Source: JBOGOC01 sp050747525
GTDB lineage: Bacteria > Acidobacteriota > Polarisedimenticolia > JACPZX01 > DASXTC01
Length of the DNA stretch: 51,408 bases
Direction: 5' to 3'
Assembly: GCA_050747525.1 (NCBI GenBank)
Contig: JBOGOC010000094.1
Coordinates: 1 to 51,408, forward strand
This document shows, piece after piece, positions 34,130-42,783 of the stretch; position 1 is the stretch's first letter, and each line of letters starts with the position of its first letter. Under the pieces are notes generated by a model, which saw only the letters and a list, made by a program, of their open reading frames with translations, searched no databases and was not told where the DNA came from. The position numbers were made by a program, and so were the translations under genes.

Positions 34130-36886
34130 CTAGGAGGACCGGACCAGAGAGCGCAGCACGAAGGGGAGGATCCCCCCGTGACGGTAATAGACAACCTCCT
34201 GCGGCGTGTCGAGGCGCACCATGGTCTGGAACTGGCAGCGGCTCCCGTCGGGACGCACGGCGGTGACCGGCACGCGTCCCATCGGAGCGGGCCCCGACGC
34301 GATCCCCTCGACGGAATAGATTTCGTCCCCCCGCAGTCCCAGCGAGGCGGCGTTCTCGTCCTGCAGGAACTGCAGCGGCAGGATCCCCATGCCGGCCAGG
34401 TTGGACCGGTGGATCCGCTCGAAGCTCTCGGCGATGACGGCGCGCACGCCCAGCAGTGCGGGCCCCTTGGCTGCCCAGTCGCGCGACGATCCGGTGCCGT
34501 ATTCCTTGCCGGCCAGCACGACCAGTGGGACCTTCTCGTCGCGGTACTTCATGGCGGCGTCGAAGATGGTCATGCGCGCACCCGAAGGGAGATGGGTGGT
34601 CCATCCGCCTTCCGTGCCGGGTGCGAGCAGGTTGCGCAGACGGATGTTGCCGAAGGTGCCGCGCATCATCACCTCGTGATTGCCCCGCCGCGATCCGTAG
34701 GAGTTGAAGCCGGCGGGCGTCACGCCGTGGGCGATCAGGTAGCGGCCGGCGGGGCTGTCCTGCGGGATCGACCCGGCCGGCGAGATGTGGTCCGTGGTGA
34801 CGGAGTCCCCGAGCACTGCCAGCACGCGCGCCCCCGACAGATCCTCGGGCTCCAACGGCTCGGCCGGCATACCATCGAAGAAGGGAGGCCTGCGGATGTA
34901 GGTGGACTCCTCGGTCCAGTCGTAGGTGACCCCGCGCGGAACGTCCAGGGTTCTCCAGCGCTCGTCCCCCTCGAACACGGACGCGTAGCGCTTTTCGAAC
35001 ATCGTCCGGTCGATGGCCGCGGCGGCCGTCCGGCGGATCTCATCCTCGCCGGGCCAGATGTCCTTCAGGAAGACCGGGGCGCCCTGGGGATCGTGGCCCA
35101 GCGGCTCGGTCATCAGATCGCGATCCATGTCCCCCGCCAAGGCGTAGGCGACCACCAGCGGGGGGGAGGCAAGGTAATTGGCTCGAACTTGAGGCTGAAT
35201 GCGTCCCTCGAAATTGCGGTTGCCGGAGAGCACCGCCGCGACCCACAGGTCGTTCCCCTTCACGGCGGACGCCACCTCGTCGGGGAGCGGGCCCGAGTTG
35301 CCGATGCACGTGGTGCACCCGAAGCCGACCAGGTGGAACCCGAGCGCCTCCAGGTCGGGGAGCACCCCCGCGGCGTCGAGGTAGTCGGCCACCACCTGGG
35401 AGCCGGGGGCCAGGCTGGTCTTCACGGTGGGAGGGACCGTCAGCCCGCGCCGCACCGCGTTGCGTGCCAGCAGGCCCGCCCCCAGCATCACCGCCGGGTT
35501 GGAGGTGTTGGTGCACGAGGTGATGGCGGCGATCACCACCGACCCGTGACGCACCGAGCCCGGCCTGCCCCCCACCTTCACCGGCACGGCCTGGCGCGGA
35601 TCGGCCGCCTGCCCGTTGGACGCCGCCGCCCACGCGGCATAGGCCTTCTTCTGGGGCTCGGGCACCTTCTCGGCGAGCGCGGACGACAGCGACCCGCGAA
35701 ACGAAGACTTCGCCTGCGAGAGAGGGATGCGGTCCTGCGGGCGGCGCGGCCCCGCGAGGCTCGGCTGCACGCCCGACAGATCCAGAGGAAGCTCGTCCGC
35801 GTAGACGGGGTCGGCCGACCCCGGCGTGCGGAAGAGCCCCTGCTCCTTGCAGTAGGCCTCCACCAGCGCCACCAGGTCGGCCGGGCGGCCGGTCAGCTTC
35901 AGATAGCGCAGCGTCTCGTCGTCGACCGGGAAGAAGCCGATGGTGGCGCCGTACTCGGGGGCCATGTTGGCCAGCGTGGCCCGGTCCGGGAGCGAGAGGG
36001 CGGCCAGGCCCTCGCCGAAGAACTCCACGAACGAGCCCACCACGCCGCGCGCCCGCAGCATCTGCGTGAGGGTGAGCACCAGATCGGTCGCGGTGGTTCC
36101 GGCCGGCAGCTGCCCGGTGAGGCGCACGCCCACCACCTCGGGGATGAGCATCGAGATGGGCTGTCCCAGCATGGCGGCCTCGGCTTCGATCCCGCCCACG
36201 CCCCATCCCACCACGCCCAGCCCGTTGATCATCGTGGTGTGAGAGTCGGTCCCCACCAGGGTGTCGGGGTACGCCGGGCGCGCGCCTCCCTGCGATTCGC
36301 CCCGGAACACCACCTGGGCCAGGTGCTCCAGGTTCACCTGGTGCACGATCCCGGTGTCGGGGGGCACGACGTGGAAGTTTCGGAAGGCGGTCTGCCCCCA
36401 GCGCAGGAACAGGTAGCGCTCGCGGTTGCGCTCGAACTCGTAGTCGGCGTTGATGCGCAGGGCCTGCGGCGTCCCCGACACGTCCACCTGCACCGAGTGG
36501 TCGATGACCAGATCGGCGGGCTGCAGGGGATTGATGCGCGCCGGATCGCCGCCCAGCGCCCCGATCGCGTCGCGCATGGCGGCCAGATCCGCGATCGCCG
36601 GCACGCCGGTGAAGTCCTGGAGCAGCACGCGCGCCGGCATGAAGGCGATCTCGCGCTCGCCCTTCCGTGCGGGATTCCACGATGCGAGCGCCACCACGTC
36701 CTCGCGCGTCACCGCGGCGTCGTCTTCGCGCCGCAGGAGGTTCTCGAGCAGCACGCGCAGCGAGTAAGGGAGGCGCGACACCTGGCCCACACCCGCCCTC
36801 GCCAGCGCGTCGAGACGGTGGATCTCGTACGACGCTCCGGCGACGTCGAGGCGTGCGCGGCTGTTGAACGAGTTCATTCTTGCCAT
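34130..36886 (-). CDS. acnA: Aconitate hydratase A
   Basis: AcnA interconverts citrate and isocitrate in the TCA cycle via a 4Fe-4S cluster. The 918-residue protein shows ARVLLQDFTGVPA, VGTDSHTTMINGLGVVGWG, the cluster cysteines in SCTNTSNPAV and GCTTCIGNSG, and in the swivel domain GAGTEYGTGSSRDWAAKG-like KEYGTGSSRDWAAKG. Order and length match the AcnA/IRP branch. ATG 36886 is used; Met4 at 36877 is possible. A TATAAT lies nine bases upstream. Confidence 0.96.
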   Translation of the reverse strand: MARMNSFNSRARLDVAGASYEIHRLDALARAGVGQVSRLPYSLRVLLENLLRREDDAAVTREDVVALASWNPARKGEREIAFMPARVLLQDFTGVPAIADLAAMRDAIGALGGDPARINPLQPADLVIDHSVQVDVSGTPQALRINADYEFERNRERYLFLRWGQTAFRNFHVVPPDTGIVHQVNLEHLAQVVFRGESQGGARPAYPDTLVGTDSHTTMINGLGVVGWGVGGIEAEAAMLGQPISMLIPEVVGVRLTGQLPAGTTATDLVLTLTQMLRARGVVGSFVEFFGEGLAALSLPDRATLANMAPEYGATIGFFPVDDETLRYLKLTGRPADLVALVEAYCKEQGLFRTPGSADPVYADELPLDLSGVQPSLAGPRRPQDRIPLSQAKSSFRGSLSSALAEKVPEPQKKAYAAWAAASNGQAADPRQAVPVKVGGRPGSVRHGSVVIAAITSCTNTSNPAVMLGAGLLARNAVRRGLTVPPTVKTSLAPGSQVVADYLDAAGVLPDLEALGFHLVGFGCTTCIGNSGPLPDEVASAVKGNDLWVAAVLSGNRNFEGRIQPQVRANYLASPPLVVAYALAGDMDRDLMTEPLGHDPQGAPVFLKDIWPGEDEIRRTAAAAIDRTMFEKRYASVFEGDERWRTLDVPRGVTYDWTEESTYIRRPPFFDGMPAEPLEPEDLSGARVLAVLGDSVTTDHISPAGSIPQDSPAGRYLIAHGVTPAGFNSYGSRRGNHEVMMRGTFGNIRLRNLLAPGTEGGWTTHLPSGARMTIFDAAMKYRDEKVPLVVLAGKEYGTGSSRDWAAKGPALLGVRAVIAESFERIHRSNLAGMGILPLQFLQDENAASLGLRGDEIYSVEGIASGPAPMGRVPVTAVRPDGSRCQFQTMVRLDTPQEVVYYRHGGILPFVLRSLVRSS

Positions 36887-36895
36887 GGGAGATCC

Positions 36896-36901
36896 ATTAT
36901 A
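36896..36901 (-). promoter_or_regulatory. -10 box of the acnA operon
   Basis: A perfect TATAAT nine bases before the acnA ATG. No good -35 at 16-18 bp (CCGACG at 17). The transcript start would fall within a few bases of the start codon. Confidence 0.45.
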
Positions 36902-36933
36902 CCCGCCGCGCCGCTGCGCGTCGGGTCAGGACA

Positions 36934-38130
36934 CTAGCGGTACAGGAGCCACGGGGCCGCCTCGCGCTGGAACGCGGTCATCTCGCGGCGCCACGAGGCC
37001 GCGAGCCGTCCCAGGTCGGTGCTCGACTCCACCGCCTGGCGCACGGCCGGGTCGCCGGTGAGCACGTCCACCGGCAGGCGGTCGGTGACGTATTCGTACG
37101 GGGGCCATTTCCATTCGAACACGTCGCGGTGAAGCGCGATCACGTCCTGCAGGATGGCGAGTGTGGTGACGTAAGGGCGGAAGCGGGCCCGGTCGGTCAC
37201 GTGGATCTGGAAGCCCCGGCAGACCTCGCCGTGCCACTTGTGGAAGGTGGGCTGGAAATCGTGGTCTCGCAGCGTGACCCCGGGCAGGCGGCGCTTCGCG
37301 AATCGGTTGCGGAAGGCGTCGGTTTCGAGCCAGGGGGCACCCCACACCTCGAAGGGACGCGTGGTGCCGCGTCCCTCGGAGATGTTGGTCCCCTCCAGGA
37401 GCACCTGCCCCGGATAGACCATCGTCGTGTCGAGGGTGGGCATGTTGGGCGACGGAAGGATCCAGGGGAGCCCGGTGTCGGCGAACGACATGCGCCGGCG
37501 CCACCCCTTCATGGGGACCACGGTGAGGTCGCAGGGCCCCGCGCCGTCGCGCGCGCCCAGGCGGGCGTTCACCAGGCGCGCGATCTCGCCCAGGGTGAGG
37601 CCGTGGCGCATGGGGACCGGATAGAGTCCCACGAACGATTCGTAGCCGGGACGGATGACGTTCCCTTCCATCTGCACTCCGCCCAGAGGGTTCGGGCGAT
37701 CCAGCACCACGACCGGAACCCCCGCCGCGGCGCACGCCTCCAGAGCCAGAGCGGTGGTCCATTCGAACGTGTACACGCGCGTGCCGACGTCCTGCAAGTC
37801 GACCACCAGAGTGTCGATGTGTGAGAGCATCTCCGGGGTCGGGGAGCGGGTCTCCGAGTAGAGGCTGAAGATCGGGATCCCCAGGCGGGCGTCGGTGCCG
37901 TGAGCGGACTCGATCATGTTGTCCTGCTTCTCGCCCGAGATGCCGTGCTGCGGGCCGAACAGCGCCGTCAGACGGTCTCCGCACAGGCGGGCCAGCACGT
38001 CGCGCGCGGATTCGAGGCGCGAGGAGACCGAGGCCTGGTGCATGAGCAGACCCACGCGCCCGCGACGCAGCCACGCCGGGCGCGAGCGCGCCAGCACGTC
38101 CAGTCCGGTCAGCACGCGAGGGGTCGGCAT
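36934..38130 (-). CDS. Exo-beta-N-acetylmuramidase NamZ-like (DUF1343, GH171)
   Basis: A 398-residue protein of the DUF1343 family; characterised NamZ removes terminal MurNAc from peptidoglycan fragments. Motifs: ALFGPQHGISGEKQDNM, VVDLQDVGTRVYTFEWT, VVVLDRPNPLGG, VLLEGTNISEGRGTTRPFE and CRGFQIHVTD. There is no obvious signal peptide in this start, unlike many NamZ proteins, so either the protein acts in the cytoplasm on recycled muropeptides or the start is further upstream. It follows the TPR gene by seven bases. Confidence 0.87.
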   Translation of the reverse strand: MPTPRVLTGLDVLARSRPAWLRRGRVGLLMHQASVSSRLESARDVLARLCGDRLTALFGPQHGISGEKQDNMIESAHGTDARLGIPIFSLYSETRSPTPEMLSHIDTLVVDLQDVGTRVYTFEWTTALALEACAAAGVPVVVLDRPNPLGGVQMEGNVIRPGYESFVGLYPVPMRHGLTLGEIARLVNARLGARDGAGPCDLTVVPMKGWRRRMSFADTGLPWILPSPNMPTLDTTMVYPGQVLLEGTNISEGRGTTRPFEVWGAPWLETDAFRNRFAKRRLPGVTLRDHDFQPTFHKWHGEVCRGFQIHVTDRARFRPYVTTLAILQDVIALHRDVFEWKWPPYEYVTDRLPVDVLTGDPAVRQAVESSTDLGRLAASWRREMTAFQREAAPWLLYR

Positions 38131-38137
38131 CTCAGGG

Positions 38138-38620
38138 TCAGTTGATGGATCCGGTAGCGCGAGCCTGCCCGTCCTTGCCGAACAGCTCGTCGTGCAGGAA
38201 CCGGGCCTGATGCAGCTCTCGCTGCGCTTCCTCGAAGCGCCCCTGAGCCGCGTAGAGGCGCGCCAGGTTGAGATAGGGGTAGTGCCGCGGCTCGTAGCGC
38301 GAAGCCTGCTTGGCCTTCTCCAGCCATGCGACTGCGTCGTCCAGCTTCCCCTGCTTCATCAGATAGGAGCCGATGTCGTTGTACGGGTTGCCGAAGTCGG
38401 GATCGAGGGCGATGGCGTGGCGGCACTCGTCGATCGCCTCGTCGAGCCGGTCGAGGTAGCTGTAGGCCCAGCCCAGGAAGGTGTGGGCCTCGGCGGTGGG
38501 ATAGACGGCGATCGAGCGCTTGTAGAGCTGGACGGCGTTCTCGTAGCGTTGCGCCATCTGCTCCTGGAGCGCTTCTTCCATGATCTGTCCGGCCCGCTCG
38601 CGCGACGTTTCGGTGTTCAT
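38138..38620 (-). CDS. TPR-repeat protein
   Basis: A 160-residue soluble protein made of about three to four TPR units (YENAVQLYKRSIAVYPTAEA; LGWAYSYLDRLDEAIDECRH; IGSYLMKQGKLDDAVAWLEK; LNLARLYAAQGRFEEAQREL). No enzyme domain or signal peptide. Start ATG 38620 (MNTETS) is preferred over the earlier ATG at 38707, and TAATAT eight bases upstream is a possible -10. Paired with namZ in one transcript; it could help assemble or regulate envelope enzymes (inference). Confidence 0.8.
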   Translation of the reverse strand: MNTETSRERAGQIMEEALQEQMAQRYENAVQLYKRSIAVYPTAEAHTFLGWAYSYLDRLDEAIDECRHAIALDPDFGNPYNDIGSYLMKQGKLDDAVAWLEKAKQASRYEPRHYPYLNLARLYAAQGRFEEAQRELHQARFLHDELFGKDGQARATGSIN

Positions 38621-38724
38621 CGCGGCGATATTACCGCACCGGGATGAAATCATGAAGGCGGCGACCGCCTTTCTTTCCGGAGGCCGGCGGCGGTAGACTG
38701 CCGGCATCGAGATCGGAGGCTTTT

Positions 38725-39156
38725 TTGAAGTACCGCCAGAAGGGCTACCGCGATACCGACTTCAAGGGCCGGGACCGGGAGAAGCGGGAGCCCCCCAAAG
38801 CGAAGACCCCCGAGGAGCGCCAGCTGCGCCACATGATGGAGCGCTCGGCGAACCTGATCCTCCGCTGCCACCAGTGCAGCGCCGACGCCGGCTCGGTGGA
38901 GAGCCTCGACCCGTCGGCCACCTGCTCTCAGTGCGGCGCCGCGCTGCACTGCTGCCGCAACTGCGGCCACTTCGACACCGGGGCGCGGTGGGAGTGCAAC
39001 GCGCCGATCACCGCCCCGGTGCAGGACAAGACCGCCGCCAACGCGTGCCCTCTGTTCAAGGCCAACACCGTCCTGGACGCCACCGGCCGGAGGGCCGGCG
39101 GCTCGACCCCTCCGGACGCGCGGGCCGCCTTCGACAGTCTCTTCAAGAAAAAGTAG
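38725..39156 (+). CDS. Cysteine-rich protein with duplicated CxxC motifs, unknown function
   Basis: A 143-residue protein starting with TTG (GGAGG at 38715-38719). The N-terminal third is highly charged and Lys/Arg-rich. The middle carries CHQC, CSQCG, LHCCRNCGHFD, then WECNAPI and a final ACPLFK, giving about ten cysteines in CxxC-like pairs; it fits one or two zinc ribbons or an iron-sulfur site. I recognise the CxxCxxxLHxCxxCxxFD theme as a conserved hypothetical family but know no function. It lies five bases before the SDR gene and is probably cotranscribed. Confidence 0.75.
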   Translation: MKYRQKGYRDTDFKGRDREKREPPKAKTPEERQLRHMMERSANLILRCHQCSADAGSVESLDPSATCSQCGAALHCCRNCGHFDTGARWECNAPITAPVQDKTAANACPLFKANTVLDATGRRAGGSTPPDARAAFDSLFKKK

Positions 39157-39160
39157 GGGC

Positions 39161-40066
39161 ATGCAGCCCAGCGTCCCCGGCCGGCTCGTCGTGTCGGGGA
39201 GCACCGGCCTGGTGGGGACAGCCCTGGCCGAAGCCCTGGGGCCCGGCTCGATCCTGGGCCTGAGCCGATCGCGCCGGCCGGGGCGCGATGCCGCGCTCTG
39301 GGATCCGGCCCGAGGCTTCATCGAGACGGGACGCCTCGAAGGATGCCAGGGGGTGGTCCATCTGGCAGGCGAGTCGATCGCCGCGCGGCGCTGGACCCCC
39401 GCCGTGAAGCAGAGCATCCGGGCCAGCAGGGTCGAAGGGACCGGCCTGCTGGTGTCGGCTCTCCGTGGATTGTCCCGCCCGCCGCGCGTCCTGGTGAGCG
39501 CATCGGCCATCGGCTTCTACGGCGACCGCGGCGACGAGCCGCTCGAGGAGTCGTCTCCGCCCGGCAGCGGGTTCCTTCCGGACGTGGCCGTGGCCTGGGA
39601 GGCGGAAGCCGCGCGCGCCGGAGAGGCCGGAATCCGCGTGGTGTGCCTCCGCTTCGGCATCATCCTGGCGGCCCGGGGGGGCGCGCTGGCGAAGATGCTG
39701 CCCCCCTTCCGGCTGGGCCTGGGCGGCCGGCTCGGCTCGGGGCGTCAATGGATGTCGTGGGTGCACGTCCTCGACGTGGTGGGCGCGATCCGGCTGGCGC
39801 TGGCACGCGACGATCTGAGCGGTCCGGTGAACGTGGTGGCCCCCGCGCCTGTGCGCAACGCCGACTTCGCGCGCGCGCTGGGCAGAGCGCTGGGGCGCCC
39901 CGCCGTGCTCCCGGCTCCGGCCCTGGCGTTGCGGGCGGTGCTCGGGGAGATGGCCGATGCCCTGCTGCTGTCCGGGCAGAAGGTGCTCCCCGCGCGCCTG
40001 ACCGGGGCCGGGTACCTGTTCCGCCATCCCGACCTGGACGGGGCGCTGAACGATCTGGTCGGTTGA
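39161..40066 (+). CDS. TIGR01777-family SDR/epimerase (YfcH-like)
   Basis: A 301-residue extended short-chain dehydrogenase-like protein. Rossmann motif VVSGSTGLVGTAL, then GVVHLAGESIAARRW, the family's SASAIGFYGDRGDE, and AVAWEAEAARAGEAGIRVV; GGRLGSGRQWMSWVHVLDVV follows. YfcH/TIGR01777 proteins are often called 'SulA-like epimerases' but the activity is unknown. The C-terminal DUF1731-like region is present (RPAVLPAPALALRAVLGEMA). Confidence 0.87.
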   Translation: MQPSVPGRLVVSGSTGLVGTALAEALGPGSILGLSRSRRPGRDAALWDPARGFIETGRLEGCQGVVHLAGESIAARRWTPAVKQSIRASRVEGTGLLVSALRGLSRPPRVLVSASAIGFYGDRGDEPLEESSPPGSGFLPDVAVAWEAEAARAGEAGIRVVCLRFGIILAARGGALAKMLPPFRLGLGGRLGSGRQWMSWVHVLDVVGAIRLALARDDLSGPVNVVAPAPVRNADFARALGRALGRPAVLPAPALALRAVLGEMADALLLSGQKVLPARLTGAGYLFRHPDLDGALNDLVG

Positions 40067-40091
40067 CAGGGTCAGCTCACATTCATAGTGT
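40063..40091 (+). promoter_or_regulatory. Promoter of the five-gene operon 40144-43509
   Basis: TTGACA (40063-40068), 17-bp spacer, TAGTGT (40086-40091). The -35 is perfect and overlaps the SDR stop; the -10 is weak. A GGAGGAG ribosome-binding site precedes the ATG at 40144. Confidence 0.5.
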
Positions 40092-40143
40092 GATGGGACG
40101 GCAATAGCGCCGGCAAGCGAACCATCCCGGAGGAGAAACGCAG

Positions 40144-40845
40144 ATGGAGTTCACCGATTTCAGCTCGTTTCTGCAATTGCTCTTCAGGTGGATTCACTTC
40201 GTGGCGGGGGTCGCCTGGATCGGCATCCTGTACTTCTTCAATCTCGTCAATGTCAATTTCATGAAGTCGATCGACGCTCCCACCAAGGGCAAGGTGGTGC
40301 CCAACATGCTGGCCCCGGCCCTCTGGTACTTCCGGTGGGGGGCCGTGTTCACAGTGCTGAGCGGGGTGATCTACTTCGCCGTGTGGATCGTGGGGATAGA
40401 GGGCTCGCACGCGCCGCTGGGGCCATGGCTCATCTACGCGCTGCTGGCCTGGGCGGCCATCTACGTCTGCATCGAGGTGGCCAAGGTCAACAACGGCATG
40501 CTGCTGGCCGCCATCTTCACCGTGGTCGTGCTGGCCATGGCCTTCCTGGTCGTTCACCACACGGGCCTGGGCAGCACGAAGTCGATCTCCATCGGCATCG
40601 GCGGCGGCATCGGTCTTCTGATGTTCCTCAACGTGTGGGGGATCATCTGGCGGCACCAGAAGAAGATCATCGCGTGGACGGCCGACAACGCCGCGCGCGG
40701 CACCGCCATGCCCGCCGAGGCCGCGGGCCTGGGGCGGCGGGCCTTCCTGGCCTCGCGCACCAACGCCTGGCTGTCCCTGCCCATGCTCTTCTTCATGGGC
40801 AACGCCAGCCATCCGTGGATCACGTTCACGGTGGGTCAGATCTGA
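40144..40845 (+). CDS. PuuD-like (urate hydroxylase-type) membrane protein without cytochrome domain
   Basis: A 233-residue polytopic membrane protein related to the N-terminal membrane domain of urate hydroxylase PuuD: FRWIHFVAGVAWIGILYFFN, AVFTVLSGVIYFAVW, MFLNVWGIIWRHQKKIIAW and SLPMLFFMGNASH. PuuD normally ends in a cytochrome c domain; none is present here. Several conserved His (H18, the HH of VVHHTG, H in WRHQ) could bind haem. It begins an operon with a copper-type lipoprotein, suggesting a membrane redox pair (inference). No urate-metabolism gene is near. Confidence 0.75.
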   Translation: MEFTDFSSFLQLLFRWIHFVAGVAWIGILYFFNLVNVNFMKSIDAPTKGKVVPNMLAPALWYFRWGAVFTVLSGVIYFAVWIVGIEGSHAPLGPWLIYALLAWAAIYVCIEVAKVNNGMLLAAIFTVVVLAMAFLVVHHTGLGSTKSISIGIGGGIGLLMFLNVWGIIWRHQKKIIAWTADNAARGTAMPAEAAGLGRRAFLASRTNAWLSLPMLFFMGNASHPWITFTVGQI

Positions 40846-40848
40846 GTC

Positions 40849-41619
40849 ATGAGCACGCACCGCTCGCAGCTCGTCCTGTCCTACGCCTGCGCGGCGGCCA
40901 TGATGCTCGCGGGCTGCGGCGGCGCTGCGGACGCGCCGCCCGCCGTGCCGGCCAACGCCATCCCGGCCGGCGTGGCGGTGGGTACATCCGTCATCGAGGG
41001 GCGGGTGCTGTTCACCGGGACGGCCCCGCCCCGCGAGGAGATCCGCACCGGCTCGGACGCCGCGTGCCGCCACAAACAGGAGAGCCCGCCCCGGCGCGAG
41101 GACCTGGTGACGGGGCCCGAGGGAGGCCTTCAGTACGCCTTCGTGCACGCCGCCTCGGGGCTGGGTGAGCGCGTCTTCGCTCCTCCCACCGAGCCGGTCA
41201 CCCTGGATCAGAAAGGCTGCGTCTACCAGCCGCACGTGGTGGGAGTCCAGGTCGGGCAGCCGCTGCGCGTCGTCAACAGCGATCCCACGCTCCACAACGT
41301 CCACACGATGTCGAAGGAGAACCGTCCCTTCAACTTCGGCATGCCGGTGGAGGGCCAGCAGGTGACGAAGCACTTCACCAAGCCGGAGGTTATGGTGAAG
41401 GCCAAGTGCGACGTGCATCCCTGGATGGGAGCGTGGATCGGGGTGTCGCCCCATCCGTTCTTCCAGGTGACCGGGGCCGACGGGGCCTTCGCCCTGCGCG
41501 GGCTTCCGGCCGGCACCTACGAGATCGAGGTGTGGCACGAGTCGCTGGGAACCCGCCGGGAGACCGTCACCCTGCAGGACGGGGAGACCCGCACGCTCAC
41601 CTTCACGTATCCGGGCTGA
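40849..41619 (+). CDS. Cupredoxin-like lipoprotein with carboxypeptidase-regulatory-like domain
   Basis: A 256-residue lipoprotein: signal sequence with lipobox LAGC (Cys about 22). The middle (~45-215) is a cupredoxin-like beta-sandwich: DPTLHNVHTM and KCDVHPWMGAW supply His, Cys, His and Met, the classical type-1 copper ligand set. The C-terminal ~40 residues are a CarboxypepD_reg-like beta domain (ADGAFALRGLPAGTYEIEVW). It lies 3 bases after the PuuD-like gene. It likely carries electrons or binds copper at the membrane; partner not proven. Confidence 0.82.
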   Translation: MSTHRSQLVLSYACAAAMMLAGCGGAADAPPAVPANAIPAGVAVGTSVIEGRVLFTGTAPPREEIRTGSDAACRHKQESPPRREDLVTGPEGGLQYAFVHAASGLGERVFAPPTEPVTLDQKGCVYQPHVVGVQVGQPLRVVNSDPTLHNVHTMSKENRPFNFGMPVEGQQVTKHFTKPEVMVKAKCDVHPWMGAWIGVSPHPFFQVTGADGAFALRGLPAGTYEIEVWHESLGTRRETVTLQDGETRTLTFTYPG

Positions 41620-41621
41620 TC

Positions 41622-42773
41622 GTGACGTCCGAGGCCGCCGCGACGCACAAGGGGAGCCGGCGCCGCAAGCCCGCGGGGATGGCGCCCGGCATCCCGGTCC
41701 TCACCGGCGAGGCCCTCGTGCCCCGCATCCACGTCATCCGCTACAGCGCGGACGCGATCGAGGAGTTCGACGTCGCGTCGGTCCAGGACTGCCGCACCCT
41801 GGGCACGGAAGGCGGCGTGATCTGGATCGACGTGCAGGGGCTGGGGGACCTGGAGCTGCTGCGCGTGATGGGCGAGAGATTCGGCCTGCATCCGCTGGCC
41901 CTCGAGGACGTGGTGAGCGTCAGCCAGCGCGCCAAGGTCGAGGACTACGACTCTCACCTCTACATCATCGTGCGCATGGCGGAAAGCGCGGCCGAAGTGC
42001 TGATCACCGATCAGACGAGCCTCTTCCTGGGCAAGGACTTCGTGCTGACCTTTCAGGAGCACTACGGGGACTGCCTGGGGCCGGTGCGCGAGAGGCTGCG
42101 TCGCGGCAAGGGGCTGATGCGGCGCTCCGGCCCCGACTACCTGGCCTACGCCATCCTGGACGCCGTCGTGGATGGCTACTTTCCCGTGCTGGAGCAGTTC
42201 GGGGAAAGGCTCGAGGACCTGGAGCAGGAGGTCATCGAGGGGCCCACGCGCGGCACCCTGGGCAGGATCCATAGCGCCCGGCGGACGCTGCTGCAGTTGC
42301 GCCGCGCGGTGTGGCCCATGCGCGACGCGATAGGCGCGCTCATCCGCGATGAGAGCGGCCTGATCTCTCCTCCCACGCGAGTCTACCTCCGCGATTGCCA
42401 CGACCACGCCGTGCAGATCATCGAGATGCTGGAGACCGATCGCGAGCTGGTCACCGGGCTGATGGAGATCTACCTGTCGAGCCTCAGCCAGAAGCTCAAC
42501 GAGGTGATGAAGGTGCTCACCATCATCGCCACCATCTTCATCCCGTTGACCTTCATCGCCGGGGTGTACGGGATGAACTTCGACTACATGCCTGAGCTGC
42601 GCTGGCGCTACGGGTATGCCGCGGTGATGACCGGCATGGCCGCACTGGGGCTGGGGATGCTGTGGTTTTTCGCCCGCCGCGGGTGGCTGGGAGGCGGGGG
42701 TCTCGAGGCGGACCAGGAGCGGCGCGCGCAGCGACGCACGCGCCGGCGGGCCGCCGGCCCGCGGTCGCGCTGA
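41622..42773 (+). CDS. corA: CorA-type Mg2+/Co2+ transporter
   Basis: A 383-residue pentameric divalent-cation channel. The N-terminal cytoplasmic domain (WIDVQGLGDLELLR, HPLALEDVVSVSQRAKVEDY) precedes two C-terminal membrane helices with the selectivity-loop signature GMN in YGMNFDYMPEL. Start GTG 41622 lies two bases after the lipoprotein stop. The ~40-residue basic tail (RRAQRRTRRRAA) after the last helix is longer than usual. Confidence 0.92.
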   Translation: MTSEAAATHKGSRRRKPAGMAPGIPVLTGEALVPRIHVIRYSADAIEEFDVASVQDCRTLGTEGGVIWIDVQGLGDLELLRVMGERFGLHPLALEDVVSVSQRAKVEDYDSHLYIIVRMAESAAEVLITDQTSLFLGKDFVLTFQEHYGDCLGPVRERLRRGKGLMRRSGPDYLAYAILDAVVDGYFPVLEQFGERLEDLEQEVIEGPTRGTLGRIHSARRTLLQLRRAVWPMRDAIGALIRDESGLISPPTRVYLRDCHDHAVQIIEMLETDRELVTGLMEIYLSSLSQKLNEVMKVLTIIATIFIPLTFIAGVYGMNFDYMPELRWRYGYAAVMTGMAALGLGMLWFFARRGWLGGGGLEADQERRAQRRTRRRAAGPRSR

Positions 42774-42783
42774 GGAGCCGGCG

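Noticed and set aside
32873..36937. A 1354-codon plus-strand open frame opposite DPP IV, the antiporter and aconitase
   Set aside because: It spans three well-conserved minus-strand genes, is His/Arg/Gln/Gly-rich with no family motif, and is expected from GC-rich codon bias on the reverse strand.
40144..40845. True urate hydroxylase PuuD
   Set aside because: The cytochrome c domain is missing and no purine catabolism gene is nearby, so only a PuuD-like membrane protein can be stated.
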